From Inonotus obliquus (lineage: Eukaryota; Basidiomycota; Agaricomycetes; Hymenochaetales; Hymenochaetaceae), in contig JAJHTX010000012.1 of NCBI GenBank assembly GCA_032164295.1, forward strand, positions 1,116,001-1,180,000: 64,000 nt of DNA, given 5' to 3'. Below the pieces are notes generated by a model. It worked only from the letters and a program-made list of their open reading frames with translations, was not told where the DNA came from and made no database searches. Positions 1-7,914 of the stretch are shown here, in pieces. The position numbers and the translations under genes were made by a program. Numbering within the stretch: position 1 is the stretch's first letter; each line of letters opens with the position of its first letter.

Positions 1-2
1 TC

Positions 3-413
3 CAGATATCTACGAGGACAGCGATGCTCCAGGCCTGGAAGGAGACATTGGCCGAGAATGGCGCTCACACACACCACACTATAGAAACTCCTGCGCAAAG
101 GGAGCTTCTTCGCAGAGTCCGGTTTTCCCCGGTTCACATCACCCACGCCAGCATTTCTCGCAGTGGCGAAACCACAGCCCTCCGACTACTAGCGGGTGTC
201 GCTACAGTAGGAGAGTTCCTTAACCGTATGTTCACGGACGAACGTCCCGATTGTGAGACATGTGGGGAGTTAGACACCATCCGACACCGTCTTCTTCAGT
301 GTCCGAGGGGACGACAGGCGTTCCCGCGCGCCTCTTCTTTGAACTGGTTTCATCAGTTTCACAACATCCTGGCGTCAAAAGAGGCGCTTATTAATATCTT
401 CAAACCCCCATAG
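3..413 (+). CDS. LINE ORF2 C-terminal end (partial, copy 0)
   Basis: The frame is open from the window edge and matches the last ~136 residues of ORF2 in copies 1 and 2. It contains the C-terminal zinc knuckle CX2CX7HX4C (CETCGELDTIRHRLLQC), which in APE-type LINEs lies after the reverse transcriptase and is thought to bind nucleic acid during target-primed reverse transcription. The stop follows the sequence INIFKPP, as in the other copies. The 5' part lies outside the window, so whether this copy is intact cannot be told. Confidence 0.9.
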   Translation, partial: QISTRTAMLQAWKETLAENGAHTHHTIETPAQRELLRRVRFSPVHITHASISRSGETTALRLLAGVATVGEFLNRMFTDERPDCETCGELDTIRHRLLQCPRGRQAFPRASSLNWFHQFHNILASKEALINIFKPP

Positions 414-595
414 GCTCAGGTTTTTGTACGCGCAGCCTCGGCTGTGACGTTTTCCTGATGCCCGTGGCGGCCATTTATGTTAGTCATATACAGGGATGTA
501 TCGTTTCCCCCTTTTCCCTTACCTTTTGGTACGCACTAGTTCACTAGTTCGGTCTTCACATTTTGGCGGTCCAGTTGCTTTGTCCTGGGAATTTG

Positions 596-610
596 TAAGC
601 CTTCGGCTAA
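596..610 (+). other. conserved 3'-tail hairpin (copy 0)
   Basis: A 4-bp stem AGCC/GGCT with a TTC loop. The same hairpin occurs at 6708-6722 and 13952-13966. At 7841-7855 it is GGCC/GGCC with loop TCA, so the outermost pair changed from A-T to G-C while staying paired. Such 3' stems are recognised by the reverse transcriptase in stringent LINEs; that role here is inferred. Confidence 0.5.
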
Positions 611-670
611 TTTTATATATATCAAATACAATTTGTTTGTTATGCCCATGTCCTTCTCTCTTTGACCGTC

Positions 671-2977
671 ATGTCTGATAATGGCGAGTCTCGTAGCTTA
701 CGATCTGTAACTCGTGGAGGGGTAAAACGTATTCAGGCAGCTTTGTCTAGCAAAGGGGCACCCCCTGCGCCACCAAAACCCGCCGTCGGCCGTGTCTCCC
801 AGTCTGTTGGGGCATCGTCGTTTTCACCAGACCCTAATTTGATAAGGTCTCAGTTGTCCCCAGAGGACCTTCAGGCAGCAGAGGTCGGTTTCGATGGCCG
901 CGATTCAGACCGCTGGATAGTTCCCACCGGTCACAGCGTCAATACAGCAGTGGCAGACGCTCTCAACCAGCAGGAGGCCCTCGAACAACAGGAGGCCTTG
1001 GCACAGCGCCTTGGGAAACGCAAGGCTTCGGGGGAGGCTCCAGCGAGGGAGGCCCCTGAGCCTGGGAAGAAGACGTGGGATGAACAAATGGAGGTGGAGA
1101 GTGTTTTCGACGCACAGGCCGTTTATGAGAGGACGTATGCGTACGTGGGAGAAACAATGGACCGGATAGAAGCGGAACTTCGTCTGCCGGATCCAGTTGA
1201 GGAATCGCCGGGGTCACAGCCGGGTTCGACGGCGCACAACTACCAACAGATGGGATACACCCTGGGGAAGGTGACGGCTATGTTGTTTTCCGCCATTTCC
1301 CAGTCCCGGGAGGACGGTCCGTTCGCCCAGAATGACGTCATGGATCGCTTTATGTGGGGTTTCTCGGGAGGATACATGAAGGAATCTCTCTGGCCGGGTA
1401 GCTTTGAAGACGGCTTACGCCATCTAGCTGACGACTGCGCCCTTACGCCGGCAGTCTACCCAACGCATGGGAAGGATGTCGACCCACAATTGTACGCGAT
1501 CCTGGATCGCCTGAAGCTTATGAGTGAAGAACAGGTGGTTGCTGGACGCCATGCACGGGAGGCAGCGGATGAAACTAGGAAACAGCTGGCCGTTCTGGGA
1601 GAAAGGCTGAAGAAGGTTGAGCAGGGACGTTTGCCGAGTCCCGCCCACCAGACGACCACAGGGGGCCAAGGGCTCCAGGCGTCTAGGTGGGCACAACCCC
1701 CCGCTGCGCAGGGTGCTGCCCCGGGAGGTGGACAGCATAAAGCACCCCAGGTAACAACCCCTACTCGACGCCCGGGTGTGCAGGTAGCGGCCCCCGGTGC
1801 GCAGGTTGTGCATAACGCTAACCCCCAACAGGCCCCTCCTCCCAAGCCACAGAACAAAGGCAAGGGTAAGGAGATCGAGGTCATAGACGTGGACGCCATT
1901 AATTCGTCCAACAAAGCTCAGGGTATCCCGGATCGTTACATTCGATACGTCCCGGCTCAGGCCCCAGCTCCTTTCGTTCAAGTAACGCGGAGGAACACTG
2001 GCAGTCACACGTACGCCCAGGCGGCAAACGTCGGTCAACGGAGCGAGGTCCCGAACAAGGCAGCGCCCAAGAAGAAGAAAACTACCATCAACGACATCCG
2101 GATGCGGAAGGCGAAGACGGCCACCACTCTGGGTTTCACTGTCAAACCGCGCCCTTCTCTCTCGCGGGAGGAGGTATACGTCTTGGCTCGGGCGACCAAG
2201 CCGAGCCCCAAAAAAGGCGGACCTTTGACTTTACTCAAGGCGAGCTGGTCGTTGAAGGGACTCCTCGTCGTTGACGTAGCCGCGCGCCCAGATGCGACGG
2301 ATATGGGAGCAGAGTGGGCTGAGGCCTTGCAGGCTAAGCTGAGAGTCACGTCGGACGCGATGACGTCCGTGGAGTTTACTCCGTTCACGGAGTCTTTCCA
2401 ATTCATCGTCCCGGGCTTCCCAATACTGAATCCTACGACGAAGCAAGTCCACACTCCGGCGGAGATCGCAGCTGAACTGCGCTTATCCAACGCGGTGTTC
2501 AATGAGTTCCCCTTCACAGAAGCCCCACACTTCATGGGACAACCAACGACGCTCCAAGAAATGCTCACGCGCAACCGCTCCGCCACGGCGGCGATCATGG
2601 TGGCAGTATCCCACCCGCTAAAGGCGAAGGAAGCCATCTTCCATAACAACGGCATCGTACGTCGCTCCATCCACTATTACGGGCGAAACCAGTACGCGGT
2701 AGAACCCAAGGCGCGGACCGGCCCAATCCAGTGCAAGAAGTGCTACCGATACCGACACAGCGACCAGGACTGCACGGAGCTTTACAGGTGCGCGCGTTGC
2801 GCAGAACCGCACCAGACGGAGCTGTGCGAAAACAAGTGTGCGGATTGCGCCGACGTTACGTCATGCACGCACGTGGTCAAGTGCGCGAATTGCCGCGGAG
2901 CTCACCGAGCTGACTATCCCAACTGCCCCAGGAAGCCTTCGAATGCCAGGCGATCGTCCTCCCCTCCTACTTATTAA
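671..2977 (+). CDS. LINE ORF1, Gag-like nucleic-acid-binding protein (copy 1)
   Basis: Encodes 768 residues starting at ATG 671 (the same frame extends 9 nt upstream only through a TTG). The N-terminal half is rich in P, A, Q and K and low in complexity. The C-terminus (about residues 688-760) carries three zinc knuckles: CX2CX4HX4C (CKKCYRYRHSDQDC), CX2CX3HX4C (CARCAEPHQTELC) and CX2CX3HX6C (CANCRGAHRADYPNC). LINE ORF1 proteins of this kind coat the element RNA to form the retrotransposition particle. The stop TAA overlaps the ORF2 start as TAATG. The copy 2 protein is almost the same length (767), but the region coded by ~830-1630 is clearly more divergent than the rest. Confidence 0.92.
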   Translation: MSDNGESRSLRSVTRGGVKRIQAALSSKGAPPAPPKPAVGRVSQSVGASSFSPDPNLIRSQLSPEDLQAAEVGFDGRDSDRWIVPTGHSVNTAVADALNQQEALEQQEALAQRLGKRKASGEAPAREAPEPGKKTWDEQMEVESVFDAQAVYERTYAYVGETMDRIEAELRLPDPVEESPGSQPGSTAHNYQQMGYTLGKVTAMLFSAISQSREDGPFAQNDVMDRFMWGFSGGYMKESLWPGSFEDGLRHLADDCALTPAVYPTHGKDVDPQLYAILDRLKLMSEEQVVAGRHAREAADETRKQLAVLGERLKKVEQGRLPSPAHQTTTGGQGLQASRWAQPPAAQGAAPGGGQHKAPQVTTPTRRPGVQVAAPGAQVVHNANPQQAPPPKPQNKGKGKEIEVIDVDAINSSNKAQGIPDRYIRYVPAQAPAPFVQVTRRNTGSHTYAQAANVGQRSEVPNKAAPKKKKTTINDIRMRKAKTATTLGFTVKPRPSLSREEVYVLARATKPSPKKGGPLTLLKASWSLKGLLVVDVAARPDATDMGAEWAEALQAKLRVTSDAMTSVEFTPFTESFQFIVPGFPILNPTTKQVHTPAEIAAELRLSNAVFNEFPFTEAPHFMGQPTTLQEMLTRNRSATAAIMVAVSHPLKAKEAIFHNNGIVRRSIHYYGRNQYAVEPKARTGPIQCKKCYRYRHSDQDCTELYRCARCAEPHQTELCENKCADCADVTSCTHVVKCANCRGAHRADYPNCPRKPSNARRSSSPPTY

Positions 2978-2979
2978 TG
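2975..2979 (+). promoter_or_regulatory. TAATG stop-start overlap between ORF1 and ORF2
   Basis: The TAA of ORF1 shares its last A with the ATG of ORF2. The same overlap is present in copy 2 at 10216-10220. In the insect LINE SART1 a UAAUG overlap supports ORF2 translation by termination-reinitiation; the same mechanism is inferred here. Confidence 0.75.
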
Positions 2980-5900
2980 AAGGGACAACTTAAGATTATA
3001 TCTTACAACGCGGGACGTTCGAGCATATCCTTATTTATGGCTCAACATCTTTTACAGCAAACACATTTTTCGGCGTGGGATTTAGACATATGGTGTATCC
3101 AGGAGATACCCCATATACAGGTGGGAACAGCGCGCACGGTAGGAGAGCGGGAGGTATCGGCGATGGGGGCCCCACTTTTCGAGGCGCATACGATGGTCCT
3201 AGCCAAAGGAGACAACCCATGGGTAGGCATAGCGATCCCGAGAGGCATACGCTGGTCACAGCATGATGATGTTCCAGACGAAACCATGGTACATGCGGAG
3301 TTACATGTAGGGGAAAACAGTCTACATATCTTCTCCGTTTACTATCCACACGCTACGCATCGCACTACGTGGGGCGCCACAGCTACGCGGTTTCGACGAG
3401 GGTTCCCGGAAGGATCAATCATAGCCGGGGACTTCAACGCGGGGTCTTACTGGTCGAACAGGGGACCAGATGGCCGCTGCATAGAGCGGACCAATTTCTT
3501 CACTGGATGGTTGGATAGTCATCCGGAGTTCACATACGCGGACGACCCGGATACAATAACGTGTCACGGTGCGCGTCTTGGTTCGGGAACGCACCCAGAC
3601 GCCGTTCTCTTCACTCCGGCGTCACTCCCAGATTTGCGCCAGACATGGAAGATTCACCCACACATTGTGAAGAAAGGCTACCACTGCATTATCACGGCGG
3701 ACCTATCCAATTGGAGCAATCGGGCTAGCCTGGAACGTATGGGCATCCCGAACGACAAAGCTGACCTTTGGGCGGCTGAACTAGAATATGCGGTTCCCCC
3801 GGGTTTTTGGAGCAGCCAACCTACGGGTGGGCAGGCCGTCCTTTCATGGTTCGCTCAGCTGTTCGCAAGTGCGAATCAGGCCACAAGCTGCCTAACGTAC
3901 GAGACAGTCTCCCAGCGCAAGGCGAGGTGGTGGGATGAGGAATGTGACCGACGGGTGGAGGAAGGCGCGCCGGACTTACTGTTCTGGCTCCGCAACCGGA
4001 GGTGGGAATGGTACCACACACGAAGGGACGAAGCGGGCAATGTTATGCCGTGGAAGTTCCATAAAGCTGGCCTGCCAAGGCGACGGACTAACATCCCGAC
4101 ACTGACGTCTCCCTTCCGCGCAGTCCGACATGTGGAAATTGCGGAAGCGTTTCGACAACACTATTTCCCTGCTCGAAATATGGAACAAGTTGAGGAGGAC
4201 GAACACCTCACGTCTCAGGAACAGCAGCGATCCTTCTCGGAAAGCGAGGTACTGTCGGCGCTTAAAGGAATGCCACCCAATAGCGCTCCGGGTCCGTCAG
4301 GCATGACATTCTACGCGATTAGCCCTGCGGTTCGGCGACACATGGATTGTTTCACCAACATGTTCAATGCGATGGTACGACATAAAGTTTACCCTCCGGA
4401 GTTCAAGCGCTCTATTGTGGCTATGGTTCGCAAACCCAAGCCTTACCCTCTAGATTCCCCCAGGGCGTACAGACCGATCTGTGTTGAGGAGGTATTGGCT
4501 AAGCTCTTCGAGCGCTTAGTGGCGGAGCGATTACAAGCACTGGTACATTGCCACCCAGCATTTGACCGTCGACAATACGGTGGGAGGCGTGGCGCATCGG
4601 TCATGACGGCCTGGCACGCCTTAATGTCTAAGATCGGCGACCTGGAAGCTCATCACACTGCGGTCGGCTTCGATATCCAGGGGTTTTTCGACTGTATAGA
4701 GGCGACTCACCTGAGGAGGGGATTAGACCTCCTAGGAGTCCCGCAGTCTCTTAACAACACCATCATGCAGTTCATGAAACAGCGCACAATCGCCTTCTCG
4801 TTTAACGGGCAGCGATTGCAATGGGTACAGAAGCCGGACGCAGGAGTTCCTCAGGGATCACCCATGTCTCCAGTCCTAGCGAATATAGCGGCCAACACTG
4901 CAATTCACCTACTAACGAACTGCTCGCTCATGTTCTATATGGACGACGGGCTCCTGCTGACCACGGGCAACAACGCGCATGCGGTGGCTAGAGAGACTCA
5001 AGAAGGTATGCAGCAAGTCAACGATGCGCTCATCCGTATTGGGCTGCAAATCGATAAGGCATCCGTCCAAGGCGTGGCGCTGGGGAGGAGCCGAGAACGA
5101 GCGGGCGCGAGGATAGTAGCGTCCGCTCCGATCCAGTTGGGAGGCGAGAGAGTGGACTGGGCCAAACCGGTGATTAAGTGGCTGGGAATAGAAATGACAG
5201 ATTTCTGCAGCTTTCGACCACATGTCATGTCCCAGCTAAACGCGGCCAAACATACTTGGAACACATTACGATGGCAAACACGTTCCACAACTGGGCTCCG
5301 CCTCAAAGCAATGCGTAGATACTACCAAAACATCCTCCTCCCGGTCCTATCATGGGGGGCACCTATCTGGATGACGCAACAGCCGGAACTCGCGGAGTTA
5401 TTCGACGGCATACATCAGAGGGCGCTACGCGACTTGGGATCATGGCTCCCCTTCACTCGCACGGACGTCATGGAGGCTCTCGCAGGCACTCCCCCACTGA
5501 TGCTGAGCTTGGCCCGCATAGCGGAGACACAAAACGCGGTGATAGACGCTCAGCGCCTAGGATCTCCCCCGATCCCAGAAGCATACATGCGCAGTATTGT
5601 TCCGCGCCCCATGGTTCCAATGCTACCATTCCCAAGATCAGAGTATCGGGCAGTGTGGCAGCGGATGACTGCAAGAATAGTCTCTACAATGCCCCAAGGT
5701 CTTCCACCGCAGGTGTGGATTTACTGCGCGAGCCAGCCAAGGAGGGCGGAGGTCTGGATGGTTGTAGGCAGGGAGCCGATGGAGAAACACGTCGCCTATC
5801 AGGCGACAGAGGACATGGACCAGTTCTGCTTAGTCCTGGTTGCGTTGGTTAAATTTCTTTACGGACATTTGGTCCATCCTTTTGTTGACTTCGGTTTTCC

Positions 5901-6528
5901 CTTTGAAGTTCCAGTTTTTATCCCTTTAGAGTTTCGCGCGGATTTGATTTCTCCAATTCCTTCATCCCTCGCGATCATTGAACAGATAGTCGCGGCACTT
6001 GCCCAAACTAACGCCTTTCTCTACTTTAGACCGTGGCCAGCCAGGCGTTTTCCGGTCAAGCCTCCATTAGAGGATGACGAATACGTGTTGTTCCCCGCCG
6101 CTACGGTGGAAGGGCTTCGGATTTCTACGAGGGTTGCGATGCTCCAAGCCTGGAAGGAGACATTGGCCGAGAATGGCGCCCACATGCACCACACCATAGA
6201 AACTCCTGCGCAAAGGGAGCTTCTCTGCAGAGTCCGCCTCTCCCCGGTTCACATTACCCACGCCAGTATTTCACGCATTGGCGAAACCACAGCCCTCCGC
6301 CTACTAGCCAGTGTGGCCACAGTAGGAGAATTCCTTAACCACATGTTCAATGACGAACACCCCGACTGTGAAACATGCGGGGAGTTAGACACCATCCGAC
6401 ACCGTCTTCTGCAGTGTCCTAGGGGGAGACAGGCGTTCCCGCACGCCCCTTCGCTGAACTGGTTTCACCAGTTCCACAACATCCTGGCGTCTAAAGAGGC
6501 GCTTATTAATATCTTCAAACCCCCATAA
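2977..6528 (+). CDS. LINE ORF2: endonuclease-reverse transcriptase (copy 1, intact)
   Basis: 1183 residues, no internal stop. Residues ~1-245 form an AP-endonuclease-like domain: SYNAG, IQE, the GDFNA motif, PDAVLF and a final GYH where many families have SDH. The reverse transcriptase (about 425-720) shows the PICVEEVLAKLFE region, motif A FDIQGFFD, motif B GVPQGSPMSPVLANI and the catalytic FYMDDG. Residues ~910-1020 have the layout of an RNase H fold but lack its acidic residues. A CX2CX7HX4C knuckle lies near the C-terminus. Together these nick the target and copy the RNA by target-primed reverse transcription. The stretch coded by ~5840-6010 is unusually T-rich compared with its flanks. 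Confidence 0.93.
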   Translation: MKGQLKIISYNAGRSSISLFMAQHLLQQTHFSAWDLDIWCIQEIPHIQVGTARTVGEREVSAMGAPLFEAHTMVLAKGDNPWVGIAIPRGIRWSQHDDVPDETMVHAELHVGENSLHIFSVYYPHATHRTTWGATATRFRRGFPEGSIIAGDFNAGSYWSNRGPDGRCIERTNFFTGWLDSHPEFTYADDPDTITCHGARLGSGTHPDAVLFTPASLPDLRQTWKIHPHIVKKGYHCIITADLSNWSNRASLERMGIPNDKADLWAAELEYAVPPGFWSSQPTGGQAVLSWFAQLFASANQATSCLTYETVSQRKARWWDEECDRRVEEGAPDLLFWLRNRRWEWYHTRRDEAGNVMPWKFHKAGLPRRRTNIPTLTSPFRAVRHVEIAEAFRQHYFPARNMEQVEEDEHLTSQEQQRSFSESEVLSALKGMPPNSAPGPSGMTFYAISPAVRRHMDCFTNMFNAMVRHKVYPPEFKRSIVAMVRKPKPYPLDSPRAYRPICVEEVLAKLFERLVAERLQALVHCHPAFDRRQYGGRRGASVMTAWHALMSKIGDLEAHHTAVGFDIQGFFDCIEATHLRRGLDLLGVPQSLNNTIMQFMKQRTIAFSFNGQRLQWVQKPDAGVPQGSPMSPVLANIAANTAIHLLTNCSLMFYMDDGLLLTTGNNAHAVARETQEGMQQVNDALIRIGLQIDKASVQGVALGRSRERAGARIVASAPIQLGGERVDWAKPVIKWLGIEMTDFCSFRPHVMSQLNAAKHTWNTLRWQTRSTTGLRLKAMRRYYQNILLPVLSWGAPIWMTQQPELAELFDGIHQRALRDLGSWLPFTRTDVMEALAGTPPLMLSLARIAETQNAVIDAQRLGSPPIPEAYMRSIVPRPMVPMLPFPRSEYRAVWQRMTARIVSTMPQGLPPQVWIYCASQPRRAEVWMVVGREPMEKHVAYQATEDMDQFCLVLVALVKFLYGHLVHPFVDFGFPFEVPVFIPLEFRADLISPIPSSLAIIEQIVAALAQTNAFLYFRPWPARRFPVKPPLEDDEYVLFPAATVEGLRISTRVAMLQAWKETLAENGAHMHHTIETPAQRELLCRVRLSPVHITHASISRIGETTALRLLASVATVGEFLNHMFNDEHPDCETCGELDTIRHRLLQCPRGRQAFPHAPSLNWFHQFHNILASKEALINIFKPP

Positions 6529-6707
6529 GGCTCAGGTTTTTGTACGCGCAGCCTCGGCTGTGACGTTTTCCTGACGCCCGCGGCGGCCATTTATTTCAGT
6601 ATGTAGGGACTTCACCCTTTCCCCTTTCTTTTACCTGTTGGTACATGCTAGTTCACTAGATTGGTCTTCATATTTTGGCGGTCCAGTTGCTTTGTCCTGG
6701 GAATTTG

Positions 6708-6722
6708 TAAGCCTTCGGCTAA
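6708..6722 (+). other. conserved 3'-tail hairpin (copy 1)
   Basis: Same AGCC-TTC-GGCT stem-loop as in copy 0, 43 nt before the element's 3' end. Confidence 0.5.
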
Positions 6723-7430
6723 TATTATATATCTCAAATACAATTTGTTTGTTATGCCCATGTCCCTCTCTCTCTTTAACCACCACCATCGTTTGGTGTG
6801 TGGGTGTGTATCCCCTGCGGGGGAACCCTGTCGTAAGCCCAGTGGAGCCTGTTGGTAGCCCTGGCTGACTGCAGTGGGTCTGCATACGTGCCTACCGCGA
6901 CTGTACCGCTTTCTCTTAACTCTACGATGGAAACTATGCTGGCGACCGACCAGTTCGTCAAATACCGGCAGGGCGCCTACCTCTCCCTTAATTGAAAGGG
7001 TGGCCCGTTTGTCCACGATACGGCTTGTCTGCGCCTCGGCGCACAACGTCTCGACGCGCACCGGCGCGATTCATGGGGCGGGGTCGTCACCCCCTGCCCA
7101 GTTTCCTCTTATCTGGCAGTCATTGATTGGCTGTCGACGACTCTCCCACGGCCATCTTCTTTCTGGGCGCGTGGGTCTCTTCGTCTCATCCAGCTCTCAC
7201 GGTCGGTTTACCGGTCCGGAGCTTATCTATACCCGAAGTTTGCAACACTCCGAAAAGACGATCGCACGGCCTCTCTTGTTAGGGTTGGTGGGGAAGAGGG
7301 TGGTTCCTTGGTGTCCCCGTTCGTGCATACGTGGCCTGCCGGGCGGCAGGAGAAACGCGGACCCTCAAGTTCCTCTTGAAGCGCGGATTTAGTAGTACGC
7401 AAAGGACGACCTCTCGTTATACGCAGGTTT

Positions 7431-7514
7431 CACGCCGGTAACCAGGCCGGATGCTACCGGATGTAGCGACCCAGGACATCACGCCGGTAACCAGGCCGGA
7501 CGCCACCGGATGCA
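7431..7514 (+). repeat. two direct repeats of ~35 bp, period 49
   Basis: CACGCCGGTAACCAGGCCGG followed by a similar GC-rich stretch occurs at 7431-7465 and again at 7480-7514, with three mismatches. It lies inside the 1.13-kb unit and may mark a promoter-like or structural part of it; the function is unknown. Confidence 0.8.
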
Positions 7515-7840
7515 GCTGCTCCCTTCAACGTGGCGAGTTGGTTTTCAGCAGCGGAGAGGAAGCGGGAGAGTGAGGATGCAGTATCAAAAGTAGGGGCAGT
7601 GCATTCTTCTTTGGGTCTATATTTTAATTCGGCTGATGGGACCGGCGGTGTTGCCTTCCTCGTCGACACCCAAAACCCGATTTCACTTCTTTGAAATGGT
7701 CGGCCCTGCTTGTTTTTTCCCACTGGGTGTTTTCTAGCGGGTGCCCGACTATTAACAGCTAGGGGTTTTCTTTGTTTTCCCCCGATTGCCCTAGTGGGCC
7801 CTTTCTTTTGGCGGTCCGGTTGCTTAGTCCCGGGAATCAG

Positions 7841-7855
7841 TAGGCCTCAGGCCAA
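7841..7855 (+). other. diverged 3'-tail hairpin with a compensatory pair
   Basis: GGCC-TCA-GGCC replaces AGCC-TTC-GGCT of the LINE copies. The first pair is G-C instead of A-T, so pairing is kept although the loop changed. Confidence 0.5.
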
Positions 7856-7914
7856 TATTATAAATATCAAATATTATTTGTTGTTATGCCCATGTCCCTC
7901 TCTCTTTGACCGTC

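Larger units (their letters stand above)
1..653 (+). mobile_element. LINE copy 0, 3' end only
   Basis: This is the 3' end of a non-LTR retrotransposon whose body lies left of the window. It holds the last ~136 codons of ORF2 and a ~240-nt 3' UTR closely matching those of copies 1 and 2, including the tail motif GGCGGTCC, a small AGCC-TTC-GGCT hairpin (596-610), an AT-rich run and the terminal GCCCATGTCC. Copy 1 starts at the next base. There is no poly(A) tail. The 3' end position is inferred by aligning four tails in the window. Confidence 0.9.
654..6765 (+). mobile_element. full-length APE-type LINE, copy 1 (6112 bp, ORFs intact)
   Basis: A complete non-LTR element: 17-nt 5' UTR, ORF1 with zinc knuckles, ORF2 with AP-like endonuclease, reverse transcriptase and C-terminal zinc knuckle, and a ~237-nt 3' UTR. 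Its length equals that of copy 2 to the base, which supports the ends chosen. It begins directly after the terminal GCCCATGTCC of copy 0, and the next unit begins directly after its own. With both ORFs open it could be autonomous. The clade (Tad1/I/R1-like) cannot be fixed by eye. Confidence 0.9.
6766..7897 (+). mobile_element. 1.13-kb unit with LINE-like ends, probably non-autonomous
   Basis: It starts with CTCTCTCTCTTTAACC, resembling the CTCTCTCTTTGACC start of the LINE copies, and ends with a ~95-nt diverged version of the LINE 3' tail (from GGCGGTCC at ~7811 to CCCATGTCC), including the hairpin at 7841-7855. Between the ends there is no similarity that I can see to ORF1 or ORF2. Two overlapping plus-strand frames are fairly open (one of 172 codons at 6874-7392), but neither protein is recognisable. 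This fits a SINE-like or internally deleted element using the LINE machinery through a shared tail. It could instead be a long 5' leader of copy 2 or a remnant of another LINE. Confidence 0.6.

Noticed and set aside
963..2670. Several minus-strand open frames of 84-211 codons inside LINE ORF1
   Set aside because: They recur in copy 2 only because the coding sequence is shared; no family similarity and the plus frame is clearly the coding one.
6874..7392. 172-codon frame in the 1.13-kb unit as a gene
   Set aside because: The protein is arginine/leucine-rich without any recognisable domain, and another frame of the same strand is nearly as open. GC-rich composition explains both.
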